Source: Bacteroides sp. (GTDB lineage: Bacteria; Bacteroidota; Bacteroidia; Bacteroidales; Bacteroidaceae). From it: 9,717 nucleotides of DNA. Positions within the stretch are counted from its first letter, which is position 1. Every line of letters starts with the position of its first letter. Below are positions 1 to 6,730 of this stretch, piece by piece. A model generated the notes under the pieces. The model was given only the letters and a program-made list of their open reading frames with translations, was not told where the DNA came from and ran no database searches. The stretch spans positions 1 to 9,717 of the forward strand of contig DYCT01000047.1 of assembly GCA_019417975.1 (NCBI GenBank), written 5' to 3'. A program made the translations under genes and the position numbers.

Positions 1-127
1 TTTATATACATTATTATATTAAGATACCGAGCAAGGAATCAGGTCCAGCATCGGGAAGCGACAAAAAAGAGTGAAAGCAACAAGCGTATACAACCGATGT
101 TAAAGAAAAGTCTGAAGCGACACGAAA

Positions 128-211
128 AAGTATCTTAAGATAAACCGCAAAGTATCTTAAGATAAATCGTGAAGTATCCTAAGATATTTGCCCAAGTATC
201 TTAAGATACTT
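128..211. repeat. Four-copy 22-bp tandem array of a 14-bp palindrome
   Basis: The palindrome GTATCTTAAGATAC occurs at 130-143 (last base A), 152-165 (last base A), 174-187 (GTATCCTAAGATAT) and 196-209 (perfect). Successive starts are exactly 22 bp apart. The 8-bp spacers (144-151, 166-173, 188-195) differ from one another, so the palindrome is conserved and the spacer is not. The last copy extends to an 18-bp perfect palindrome at 194-211. A spacing of about two helical turns would put all copies on one face of the DNA, which fits cooperative binding of a dimeric protein. A local repeat expansion is the alternative. The arms meet with no loop, so this is not an RNA terminator, and the spacers are too short for CRISPR. 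Confidence 0.9.
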
Positions 212-286
212 TGCAGGTGAACCTATAGTTACTTTTTAATCAACCTAACATTCTGATTATGAACAACACTTTTTATTATAAAAAAA

Positions 287-342
287 ACGCATAAAAGTAA
301 GGTTTCGAACAAGTACGCATAAAAAAAACATTCGACAAAACT
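287..342. repeat. Imperfect 27-28 bp tandem repeat
   Basis: ACGCATAAAA occurs at 287-296 and again at 315-324. Each copy is followed by a related TTCGA-CA segment, starting at 304 and 331. Two degenerate units of 27-28 bp therefore lie between the palindrome array and the terminator. The DNA is very A-rich, which makes chance similarity more likely. No function can be assigned. Confidence 0.4.
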
Positions 343-347
343 TATTA

Positions 348-383
348 AAAAAGCCCGAAACCATGTTAGGATTCGGGCTTTTT
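348..383 (-). terminator. Rho-independent terminator of the efflux operon
   Basis: A perfect 12-bp stem pairs 348-359 with 372-383 around the core GCCCGAA/TTCGGGC. The 12-base loop can form two further C-G pairs across an A-A mismatch. Read on the minus strand, the stem is followed by a run of T, and it begins about 50 bp after the stop codon of the outer-membrane factor gene. The flanking A and T runs are symmetrical, so it could also stop transcription arriving on the plus strand from the left. Confidence 0.9.
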
Positions 384-432
384 AATATGCTCTTTTTTTT
401 CTTACCGGACAGTAATCAATCATTTTAGAAGA

Positions 433-1806
433 TTACCAACCGCCTCCCAATGCTTTATATAGTCTGACTAATGTTATCTGCTTATCTCGCTGGGCATTGC
501 TCAAACCAATCTGTGCATCGAAATAACTACGTTGTGCATCAAGCACATCCAAGTAACCAATTACGCCATTGATATACTGCAGCTGAGCCAACTCCATCGT
601 CGTTTTCGATGCTTTTTTCAATTGAAGTCTCGATTCATAAATTTCTTCTATTTTATTAAAATCGACAATAGCATTGCGTGCCTCCTTAAATGCATTCAGC
701 ACCGATTTTTCATAGCTGTAACATTCTTGCTCGTAAGCTGCTTTCTTAGCTTTAAGCATCGCCCTATTCTTACCCATTGCAAACAATGGAGTCAGCAGCT
801 TGGCACTCAAAAAATGAACCGGCGACTTAAACAACATATTTACCTCATCGCTCTCTACACCATATTGAGCCGTGAGTGCAATATGTGGGAACATGTTGGT
901 ATAGGCTATTCCTACAGCAGCATTGGCAGCTATCAATCCCTGTTCTGCCTGACGCACATCCGGACGACGCTCTAACAAGGTGGAAGGCAATCCCACCGGA
1001 AGCGTCTCCGGCAAATAGATTTCTTTCTGCTGCATAGAACGAGTGACACAATGGGGATATTCTCCCGCAAGAAAAGCGATATCGTTCTCTTTCAAAGAAA
1101 TCTTCCGTTCCAAATCGGGCACTAATGTAGCAGTACGAGCATATTCCACTTGTGCTTGCTGATAGGATGTTTCAGAGGTCAATCCACTATCAAAACGCAA
1201 CTTGGCTATCCGCACGCCTTCTTTCCGGGCATTCAATGTCTGACGGACAATAAACAGTTCATTGTCCAAAGCCACCAATTCAAAATACGCTTGCGCCACT
1301 TCTGCTATCAAACTCATCTGCAACGCTCGCTGTGCTTCAATACTTCCCAAAAACTGAGCCAAACTCTTGTCTTTCGCCCAACGAAGATTTCCCCACAAAT
1401 CAAGTTCCCAACTCACTCCGGCTTTCACACCAAATTCAGGTTTACTCACATAGTCTCCATCTGCATTCTTACTACCTTTTTGGGTTGCAGAAACAGTTGC
1501 ATCAAACTGTGGAAGCAGATTGGCCACATCAATTCTCTTCAGGGCTGCCAGTTCTTTTACCTTTGCCGCAGCTATTTTGACGTCCTTATTGCACTCCAGT
1601 GTTCTTTGTATCAAATTCTGCAAAATGGTATCAGTATAGATTTCCCACCATTTCAAATCGGCAATCGAAGTCGTATCACCGGCTTGCTGCTTTTGACTCA
1701 ATTTCTCGGGCAACTGCAATTCCGGTCTTACATAATGCTTCCCTAGCTTACAAGAGCTCAACGTTATTACCCCTAATGCAATGTATAATATTATGCTTCG
1801 TTTCAT
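433..1806 (-). CDS. RND efflux outer-membrane factor lipoprotein (OprM/NodT family)
   Basis: This encodes the outer-membrane channel of a tripartite efflux pump, which carries substrates handed over by the pump and adaptor across the outer membrane. The 457 residues match the family's usual length. The signal peptide ends in a lipobox (LSSC), so Cys19 is the predicted lipidated residue. Two outer-membrane efflux repeats follow. Recognisable motifs are WELDLWGNLR (133-142), the LLERRPD segment near 277-283, and NGVIGYLDVLDAQRS near 413-427. No acidic surface-export signal follows the cysteine, as expected for a channel facing the periplasm. The ATG lies one base after the TGA of the pump gene. 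An AAGGA about 7 bases before it, inside the end of the pump gene, supports this start and suggests translational coupling. The frame is intact. The substrate cannot be predicted. Confidence 0.95.
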   Translation of the reverse strand: MKRSIILYIALGVITLSSCKLGKHYVRPELQLPEKLSQKQQAGDTTSIADLKWWEIYTDTILQNLIQRTLECNKDVKIAAAKVKELAALKRIDVANLLPQFDATVSATQKGSKNADGDYVSKPEFGVKAGVSWELDLWGNLRWAKDKSLAQFLGSIEAQRALQMSLIAEVAQAYFELVALDNELFIVRQTLNARKEGVRIAKLRFDSGLTSETSYQQAQVEYARTATLVPDLERKISLKENDIAFLAGEYPHCVTRSMQQKEIYLPETLPVGLPSTLLERRPDVRQAEQGLIAANAAVGIAYTNMFPHIALTAQYGVESDEVNMLFKSPVHFLSAKLLTPLFAMGKNRAMLKAKKAAYEQECYSYEKSVLNAFKEARNAIVDFNKIEEIYESRLQLKKASKTTMELAQLQYINGVIGYLDVLDAQRSYFDAQIGLSNAQRDKQITLVRLYKALGGGW

Positions 1807-1807
1807 A

Positions 1808-4800
1808 TCATTTTCCTTTAGATGCTACTTCTATTTCTTTGGGCTCTCCAACTTTACCTTTTCCTACCCTTGTCTTCATCTTATAAATAAGAACAAAAAA
1901 GAAAGGCACAAGCAAAATACCTACTGTCACGGCAAAAATCATTCCGAAAAACACACCGGTACCAATAGCTTGACGACTGGCAGAACCCGGTCCGGAAGCG
2001 ATAACCATCGGCAACATACCCAAGATAAATGCCAATGAAGTCATCAGAATCGGGCGGAAACGGAGCTGAGAAGCATGCAAAGCAGCTTCCACTACATCCA
2101 CTCCCCTGTCTACTTGTTCTTTGGCAAACTCTACAATAAGAATGGCATTCTTGGCAGCCAAACCGACAAGCATCACCAATCCAATCTGAAAATACACATC
2201 ATTCTCAAGACCGCACCCCCAAACGCCTAAGTAGGCACCCAATGCTGCTACAGGCAACGAAAGCAATACCGCTATCGGAACCAACCAGCTTTCATACAAA
2301 GCAGCCAAGAACAAAAAGACTAAAGCCAAGACAGAAGCAGTCTGCCCGCCTGCTTGTTTTTCCTGATACGAAAGACCACTCCATTCCACTCCAATGTTAT
2401 CGGGTAAATGTTCTTTAGCTATCTGCTCTATGATTTCCATCGCCTGACCGGAACTATAACCATCGGCTGCCTGTCCACGAATTACAGAGCTATTAAACAT
2501 ATTAAATCGCTTAATACTTCCGGGACCGGTAGTATATGAAGTAGTACCGAGCGAAGTCAACGGTATCATGGCATTATCCGCTCCTCTTACAAAGAACAAA
2601 TTGATATTGTCTTGATGTCCACGATAATTGGCTTCCGCCTGAATATAAACACGATAAATACGATTAAACATATTAAAGTCGTTCACATATACCGAACCCG
2701 TATAGGCTTTCATCGTAGAAAACACATCGGCCATTGGTACACCGGCAAACTTCACTTTATCACGATCTACATCGAAATAAAGTTGTGGTATATCTGCTTG
2801 CAATGAAGTGGACAACCCCGACAACTCTTTGCGTTGCGATGCATAATACAATAAGGTGTCTGTAGCTTGCACCAAATTTTCAAAAGTAGCATCACCACGC
2901 GCCTCAAGCTGCATCTCGAAACCGCCCGAACTACCCAAACCCGGAATGACAGGTGGTGTAGACAAATAAACTTTGCACTCAGGATATTCAGCCATATCTT
3001 TTTTAACAGTTGCCATAATTTCATCAATGGTCTGCTCATCACGTTCCTCCCAAGGTTTCAAAATGACGGTCAGCTCACTGCGGGCCTGGCTGCTACCTAC
3101 CCGTGGACTGCTACCAGCCACACTCTGTACATATTCCACTGCCGGATTCTTCATCAAATAATCTACTGCACGCTCCGTCACTACTCGTGTACGTTCCAAT
3201 GTACTTCCTTCCGGCAATTCTAATTCTATTTTGAAATATCCTTGATCTTCTATCGGCAAAAAACTGGTCGGGATAAAACGATGGATAAGTAAAATAGCAA
3301 TCAACACCATTCCAAAAGCACTTAATGCCCGACGTGGATGACGAACAATGCGACGAATGATTCCAACATATTTATGATTTCCCAAATTCAACCACTCATT
3401 AATGCGACGAAACACAATGTTCTTCGGCTTGTTGTGGTCGTTTGCTTTCATAATCAGCGAACACATCACCGGACTCAAGGTCAAAGCTACCACCGTCGAT
3501 AGCAATACAGATACAACAATGGTCACTGTAAACTGGCGATACAGCTGACCGGTGATACCTCCCAAGAAGCTAACCGGTACAAACACAGCTGCCAGCACCA
3601 GCGAAGTAGCAATAATAGCTCCGGTAAGTCCTTCCATCGCTTTCTTCGTAGCTTCGTATGGCGAAAGGCGCTCCTCTTCCATGATACGTTCCACATTTTC
3701 AACAACCACAATGGCATCGTCCACAACAATACCGATAGCCAAAACCAATCCAAGCAACGTAAGAATATTCAAGGAGAATCCAAAAATAAGCATGAAACCA
3801 AATGTACCAATCAAAGAAATAGGCACAGCTACCAATGGAATCAGTGTAGCACGCCAGCTCTGCAACGACAGATACACCACAATAATGACCAGCAACAGAG
3901 CTTCAAACAAGGTCTTATACACTTCGTTGATTGATTCGGATATATAAGTAGTCATATCAAACGGAATCTCATAACTCATCCCTTCCGGAAAATTGCTACT
4001 GATTTCTTCCATAGCTTCTTTTACCTTTTTAGCTACTTCCATCGCATTAGCTCCCGGCAACATATACACACCCAGCACCGCTGCATTTTCACCGTTGATA
4101 CTACTCTCAGTACTATACGACTGTGCTTCGAGCGAAATACGAGCTACGTCACGCAAACGGATAATGGAACCATCTGCATTGGCACGAACTACTATCTCTT
4201 CAAACTGCCCTACCGTAGACAAACGTCCTTGTGTAGTAATGGGAATAGTGATATCCAGTCCTTTCATAGGCTGCTGTCCCAACACTCCGGCTGCTGATTC
4301 ACGGTTCTGATCTTTCAAAGCATTCTGCAAATCGGCTACAGTCAAGCCAAAATTAGCTAACTTATCGGGCTGTACCCAGATTTGCATCGCATAATAGCGA
4401 CTACCAATATTCGATACACGACCTACACCTGGAATACGACGCAACAAGTCCAGAACATTCAAGGTTGCAAAGTTACTAAGGTAAATCTCGTCAAACTTCG
4501 GGTCGGTTGAGGTTAAACAAAGTGTCAGCAACTGGCTGGCTGCTTGTTTTTCCACAGAAATACCATTCTGAACCACTTCTGCAGGCAAACGCGATTCTGC
4601 CAACTTAATACGATTCTGTATTTCGACCGCAGCTAAATCCGGGTCAGCAGAAATATCGAAGGTAACTGTTGCCGAAAAGCTTCCTGAGTTAGAACTGTTT
4701 GACTCCATGTAAAGCATCCCCGGTGTACCATTCAGCTCTTGCTCAATAGGAGTAGCTACAGCTTGTGATACCGTCAGTGCACTGGCTCCCGGATAAGAAG

Positions 4801-4942
4801 CACTGATTTTTACTACCGGTGGAGTGATTTGCGGATATTGATCGATAGGCAACATGGTCAACCCAATGATACCCACGATGACAATCAATATAGAGATGAC
4901 AGCCGAAAATACAGGTCTGTCTATAAAAAAGCTTACTTTCAT
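1808..4942 (-). CDS. RND multidrug efflux pump, HAE1 family (AcrB-like permease)
   Basis: This is the inner-membrane, proton-driven pump of the tripartite system. In the family it takes drugs, bile salts or dyes from the periplasm or membrane and passes them to the channel. The 1044 residues match AcrB (about 1049). The order is typical: first membrane helix (about 10-30), the LPIDQYPQITPP segment, a periplasmic porter domain, helices from about 340 to 500, a second periplasmic loop (about 560-865), then the final helices to about 1020. The proton-relay residues line up with AcrB: Asp408-Asp409 in GIVVDDA, Lys931 in GLAAKNAIL, and Arg961 and Thr968 in RFRPILMTSLAF. The gene starts 27 bp after the adaptor frame and ends one base before the channel gene. 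No damage is visible, unlike in the adaptor. Substrate range is unknown, so no specific gene name is given. Confidence 0.97.
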   Translation of the reverse strand: MKVSFFIDRPVFSAVISILIVIVGIIGLTMLPIDQYPQITPPVVKISASYPGASALTVSQAVATPIEQELNGTPGMLYMESNSSNSGSFSATVTFDISADPDLAAVEIQNRIKLAESRLPAEVVQNGISVEKQAASQLLTLCLTSTDPKFDEIYLSNFATLNVLDLLRRIPGVGRVSNIGSRYYAMQIWVQPDKLANFGLTVADLQNALKDQNRESAAGVLGQQPMKGLDITIPITTQGRLSTVGQFEEIVVRANADGSIIRLRDVARISLEAQSYSTESSINGENAAVLGVYMLPGANAMEVAKKVKEAMEEISSNFPEGMSYEIPFDMTTYISESINEVYKTLFEALLLVIIVVYLSLQSWRATLIPLVAVPISLIGTFGFMLIFGFSLNILTLLGLVLAIGIVVDDAIVVVENVERIMEEERLSPYEATKKAMEGLTGAIIATSLVLAAVFVPVSFLGGITGQLYRQFTVTIVVSVLLSTVVALTLSPVMCSLIMKANDHNKPKNIVFRRINEWLNLGNHKYVGIIRRIVRHPRRALSAFGMVLIAILLIHRFIPTSFLPIEDQGYFKIELELPEGSTLERTRVVTERAVDYLMKNPAVEYVQSVAGSSPRVGSSQARSELTVILKPWEERDEQTIDEIMATVKKDMAEYPECKVYLSTPPVIPGLGSSGGFEMQLEARGDATFENLVQATDTLLYYASQRKELSGLSTSLQADIPQLYFDVDRDKVKFAGVPMADVFSTMKAYTGSVYVNDFNMFNRIYRVYIQAEANYRGHQDNINLFFVRGADNAMIPLTSLGTTSYTTGPGSIKRFNMFNSSVIRGQAADGYSSGQAMEIIEQIAKEHLPDNIGVEWSGLSYQEKQAGGQTASVLALVFLFLAALYESWLVPIAVLLSLPVAALGAYLGVWGCGLENDVYFQIGLVMLVGLAAKNAILIVEFAKEQVDRGVDVVEAALHASQLRFRPILMTSLAFILGMLPMVIASGPGSASRQAIGTGVFFGMIFAVTVGILLVPFFFVLIYKMKTRVGKGKVGEPKEIEVASKGK

Positions 4943-4969
4943 AAAAGATCTGTTTTTTAACGTAGATAA

Positions 4970-5809
4970 TTACTCTTTAGCCAAAGAGTCTGTATGATTC
5001 TCCTGCTCACCCTTAGACATATCTTTCACTTGTGAACTCAAACGAACCTTCATGCCCGGATTAAGCTTATGATAGCCCTCTGTCACAATATTCTCTCCAG
5101 CCACCAAACCTCTTTCTACAACCACATTATTCTGAAACTCGGGACCTAACTCCACAAAACGTCTTTCTACGGTTGTATCGCTGCGCATCACATAAATAAA
5201 AGCACCACCCTTTTCAATCATCACCGACTTTAAAGGCACCACTGTGGCATTTTCACGAACGTCAAGCAACAATCTGACTTTTGTAAACTGTCCCGGCAAA
5301 AGCACTCGTTCGGGATTCGGCATCTCCGCACGTACAGAGAATGTTCCCGTACGTGGATCGACTTGCGGTTCAGCAAAATCCACCAATCCTTTATAAGGAT
5401 AAACTGTATTATCAGCCAATGTAACAGAAATGTTTGGTTGCCATGAACGATTCAGGTCTTTCTGACCTAAATTCACGTTACGTTCCTTACTCTTCAGATA
5501 ATCGAGTGCAGTCATGCTGAAATCCACCAAAACAGTATCACTCTTCACTATAGTAGCCAACAACGACTTGGCACCCGGTCCGACCAATGTTCCCAAATCA
5601 ACATGTCGTTCACTGATATGTCCTGCTATCGGCGACCGTACCAACGTATATCCTAATTCCAGTTCTGCTTGATCCAAATCGGCACTGCTCATTGCCACCG
5701 AAGCTTCGGCTGTCTCGTATGCCGCAATTGCATTATCAAGATCGAGCTGACTGACTGCATTTTGTTCGTAAAGCGGACGAATACGTTCCAAATCGCGCTT
5801 TGCTTTCAA
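4970..5809 (-). CDS. C-terminal adaptor fragment after the premature TAA
   Basis: This is the remaining open frame of the adaptor gene, 279 codons if counted from a TTG at 5809. It holds the rest of the hairpin helices (RDLERIRPLYEQNA, QLDLDNAIAAYETAE), the second lipoyl half, the beta-barrel and the membrane-proximal domain. The TTG has no clear ribosome-binding sequence, and the first in-frame ATG is at 5692-5690. A product from either start would lack a signal or anchor sequence and would stay in the cytoplasm, so independent function is unlikely. The frame matters mainly as proof that the gene was intact until recently and could be restored by one base change. Confidence 0.55.
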   Translation of the reverse strand: MKAKRDLERIRPLYEQNAVSQLDLDNAIAAYETAEASVAMSSADLDQAELELGYTLVRSPIAGHISERHVDLGTLVGPGAKSLLATIVKSDTVLVDFSMTALDYLKSKERNVNLGQKDLNRSWQPNISVTLADNTVYPYKGLVDFAEPQVDPRTGTFSVRAEMPNPERVLLPGQFTKVRLLLDVRENATVVPLKSVMIEKGGAFIYVMRSDTTVERRFVELGPEFQNNVVVERGLVAGENIVTEGYHKLNPGMKVRLSSQVKDMSKGEQENHTDSLAKE

Positions 5810-5833
5810 AGCCTGTGCTTCATCTTTTTTTAG

Positions 5834-6187
5834 TTATGCACGTGCCTTGTCTGCTTTTGCACGATGCTGATCTTGATTGATTACAAACAGCACTTGATTT
5901 TTGGCTACATACGTACCTTCTGCAAACAACATCTGCTCTAAATATCCTTCTACTCTGGCACGCACCTCTACAAACTGCTGTGCTCTGACACGTCCCACAT
6001 ACTCACCATATATTTCTACATCATCAGCAACTGCAGGTGCTACAGTAACTACCGGAAAATCAGGTTTTGGCTCCGGGCGATGTGATATAATAAGGTATAT
6101 ACTTACAACCAATCCAATACAAACTACAGCTAATGCCGTTCTCTTCTTCTTAAATGCAATTTCTTTTTTAGTTAAAAATAATCTCAT
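5834..6187 (-). CDS. N-terminal adaptor fragment, translatable up to the premature TAA
   Basis: This is the part of the adaptor gene that would be translated from its normal ATG: 117 residues with the membrane anchor (about 18-35), the FPVVTV strand (44-49) and the first half-motif of the lipoyl domain. It stops just as the helical hairpin begins. It lacks the hairpin tip that meets the channel, as well as the beta-barrel and membrane-proximal domains, so it is not expected to work as an adaptor. The start is well placed: an open anchor-type N-terminus after a 181-bp non-coding leader that holds repeats and a candidate promoter. Confidence 0.6.
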   Translation of the reverse strand: MRLFLTKKEIAFKKKRTALAVVCIGLVVSIYLIISHRPEPKPDFPVVTVAPAVADDVEIYGEYVGRVRAQQFVEVRARVEGYLEQMLFAEGTYVAKNQVLFVINQDQHRAKADKARA

Positions 6188-6218
6188 ATTTCGTTTTTTG
6201 TTAATACGTAAAGTGTTT

Positions 6219-6247
6219 TTAAACTACAGAGCAATAGGTGTTCCAAT
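6219..6247 (-). promoter_or_regulatory. Candidate promoter of the efflux operon
   Basis: On the minus strand TAGTTTAA (6226-6219) resembles the Bacteroides -7 element TAnnTTTG. ATTG (6247-6244) lies 17 bases upstream, a little closer than the usual 19-21, as a possible -33 element. It would give a leader of roughly 30 bases before the adaptor ATG at 6187. Both boxes are imperfect, so this is only a candidate. Confidence 0.25.
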
Positions 6248-6310
6248 AATCACTTTTTTCATATACCCATTCATTATCAACACAATAAAGGAAATAGGCA
6301 AGATAAGGAG

Positions 6311-6349
6311 GTGTGGAAATAAGTCTACAAAGTGTGGAAAAATTCTACA
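6311..6349. promoter_or_regulatory. Paired direct repeats upstream of the efflux operon, probable operator
   Basis: Two near-identical units lie head to tail. GTGTGGAAATAAGTCTACA is at 6311-6329 and GTGTGGAAAAATTCTACA at 6332-6349. Their starts are 21 bp apart, two helical turns. They end 124 bp before the adaptor ATG and start just beyond the GNAT stop codon. AraC-family activators (araI half-sites) and LytTR response regulators bind direct repeats with about this period, and AraC-type regulators often control RND pumps. No regulator gene is in the window, so the binding protein is inferred only. Confidence 0.55.
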
Positions 6350-6368
6350 GTTCGGCAACAAATGCTTC

Positions 6369-6698
6369 TTACAAAGCACATGTGCCTTCTCCGGCATAAT
6401 CAGCACCGGTCAAGCCATTGTATTCCGGATGACGCTTCAACCAAGTTACAGCATACGAACAAGTAGCCATAGGCTTCAGTTTGATGGCCAGCCCATATTG
6501 AAAAGCTTCTTCCACCAAAACTGAAGCAATGCCACGTCCGCCTATCTCAGCGGGAACAAAAGTATGCCGAACATCTAAGGCTCCATCATGGACAGTATAA
6601 GCGACATAAGCTTGATGTCCATCTACTTCAGTATAGAACTGCTGTTTCAATTCATCGTGATGAATCGCATAAGGCAAAGTTTTATATCCGTCCTCCAT
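6369..6698 (-). CDS. Small GNAT-fold N-acetyltransferase, YjdJ/NATD1-like
   Basis: This is a compact 109-residue member of the short GNAT group related to E. coli YjdJ, predicted to use acetyl-CoA. The acetyl-CoA loop is visible as VPAEIGGRGIASVLVEEAF (about 48-66). The family's C-terminal signature follows: KLKPMATCSYAVTWLKRHPEY (about 73-93), with the conserved Cys-Ser-Tyr and the HPEY ending. The acceptor substrate is not known for this family. The ATG is preceded by AGAGG about 7 bases upstream, which supports the start. It lies 32 bp after the stop of the GNAT-nitrilase gene on the same strand, and no terminator is visible between them, so the two are probably co-transcribed. The frame is intact and of normal length for the group. 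Confidence 0.88.
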   Translation of the reverse strand: MEDGYKTLPYAIHHDELKQQFYTEVDGHQAYVAYTVHDGALDVRHTFVPAEIGGRGIASVLVEEAFQYGLAIKLKPMATCSYAVTWLKRHPEYNGLTGADYAGEGTCAL

Positions 6699-6730
6699 GA
6701 TTTACCTCTGATTATTTATTTTATAAATGC

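Larger units (their letters stand above)
1..432. other. Gene-free left-edge intergenic region
   Basis: This stretch lies beyond the 3' end of the efflux operon. It contains the palindrome array (128-211), an imperfect tandem repeat (287-342) and a terminator hairpin (348-383), described separately. The first 127 bases show no recognisable element except one degenerate half copy of the array palindrome (TTAAGATAC, 19-27). One plus-strand frame is open from base 1 to a TAA at 136-138, about 45 codons. It would encode a hydrophobic then strongly basic tail and ends inside the first palindrome copy. It could be the end of a gene entering from the left, but nothing in it is recognisable, so it is not called as a gene. 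Confidence 0.6.
4970..6187 (-). pseudogene. RND efflux periplasmic adaptor (membrane fusion protein), interrupted by an in-frame stop
   Basis: AcrA/MexA-type adaptors bridge the inner-membrane pump and the outer-membrane channel. The frame of 405 codons plus stop is close to AcrA length. It opens with a basic stretch and one membrane anchor (about 18-35) and has no lipobox cysteine. The first half of a lipoyl domain follows (about 72-104, VRARVEGYLEQM), then an alpha-helical hairpin. After the stop come the second lipoyl half (LVRSPIAGHIS, about 182-192), the beta-barrel and the membrane-proximal domain. Codon 118 is TAA (5836-5834). The codons on both sides stay in the same frame (KADKARA, stop, LKKDEAQALKAKR), so this is a nonsense change and not a frameshift. 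A single C-to-T change from a CAA glutamine codon is the simplest origin. It breaks the protein in the first hairpin helix. The rest looks undecayed, which suggests a recent mutation or a sequence error. Confidence 0.88.

Noticed and set aside
1..138. Plus-strand frame open from base 1 to the TAA at 136-138, as the end of a left-hand gene
   Set aside because: It is only about 45 codons of hydrophobic then basic sequence with no recognisable family. It ends inside a palindrome copy, and chance openness at a window edge cannot be excluded.
128..211. CRISPR array at the left edge
   Set aside because: The repeat is a 14-bp palindrome and the spacers are only 8 bp. That is far shorter than any CRISPR repeat-spacer unit, and no cas gene is present.
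5807..5836. Frameshift between the two adaptor fragments, perhaps in the A7 run next to the stop
   Set aside because: The distance from the TAA to the downstream frame is a multiple of three, and the intervening codons read as adaptor sequence. No length change in the A run is needed.
6188..6368. Terminator between the small GNAT and the efflux operon
   Set aside because: No GC-rich stem followed by a T run could be found on the minus strand, so read-through from the GNAT genes into the efflux operon cannot be excluded.
6224..6406. 60-codon minus-strand frame between the small GNAT and the adaptor
   Set aside because: It overlaps the GNAT 3' end in another frame, runs through the direct repeats and the candidate promoter, and shows no protein-like features.
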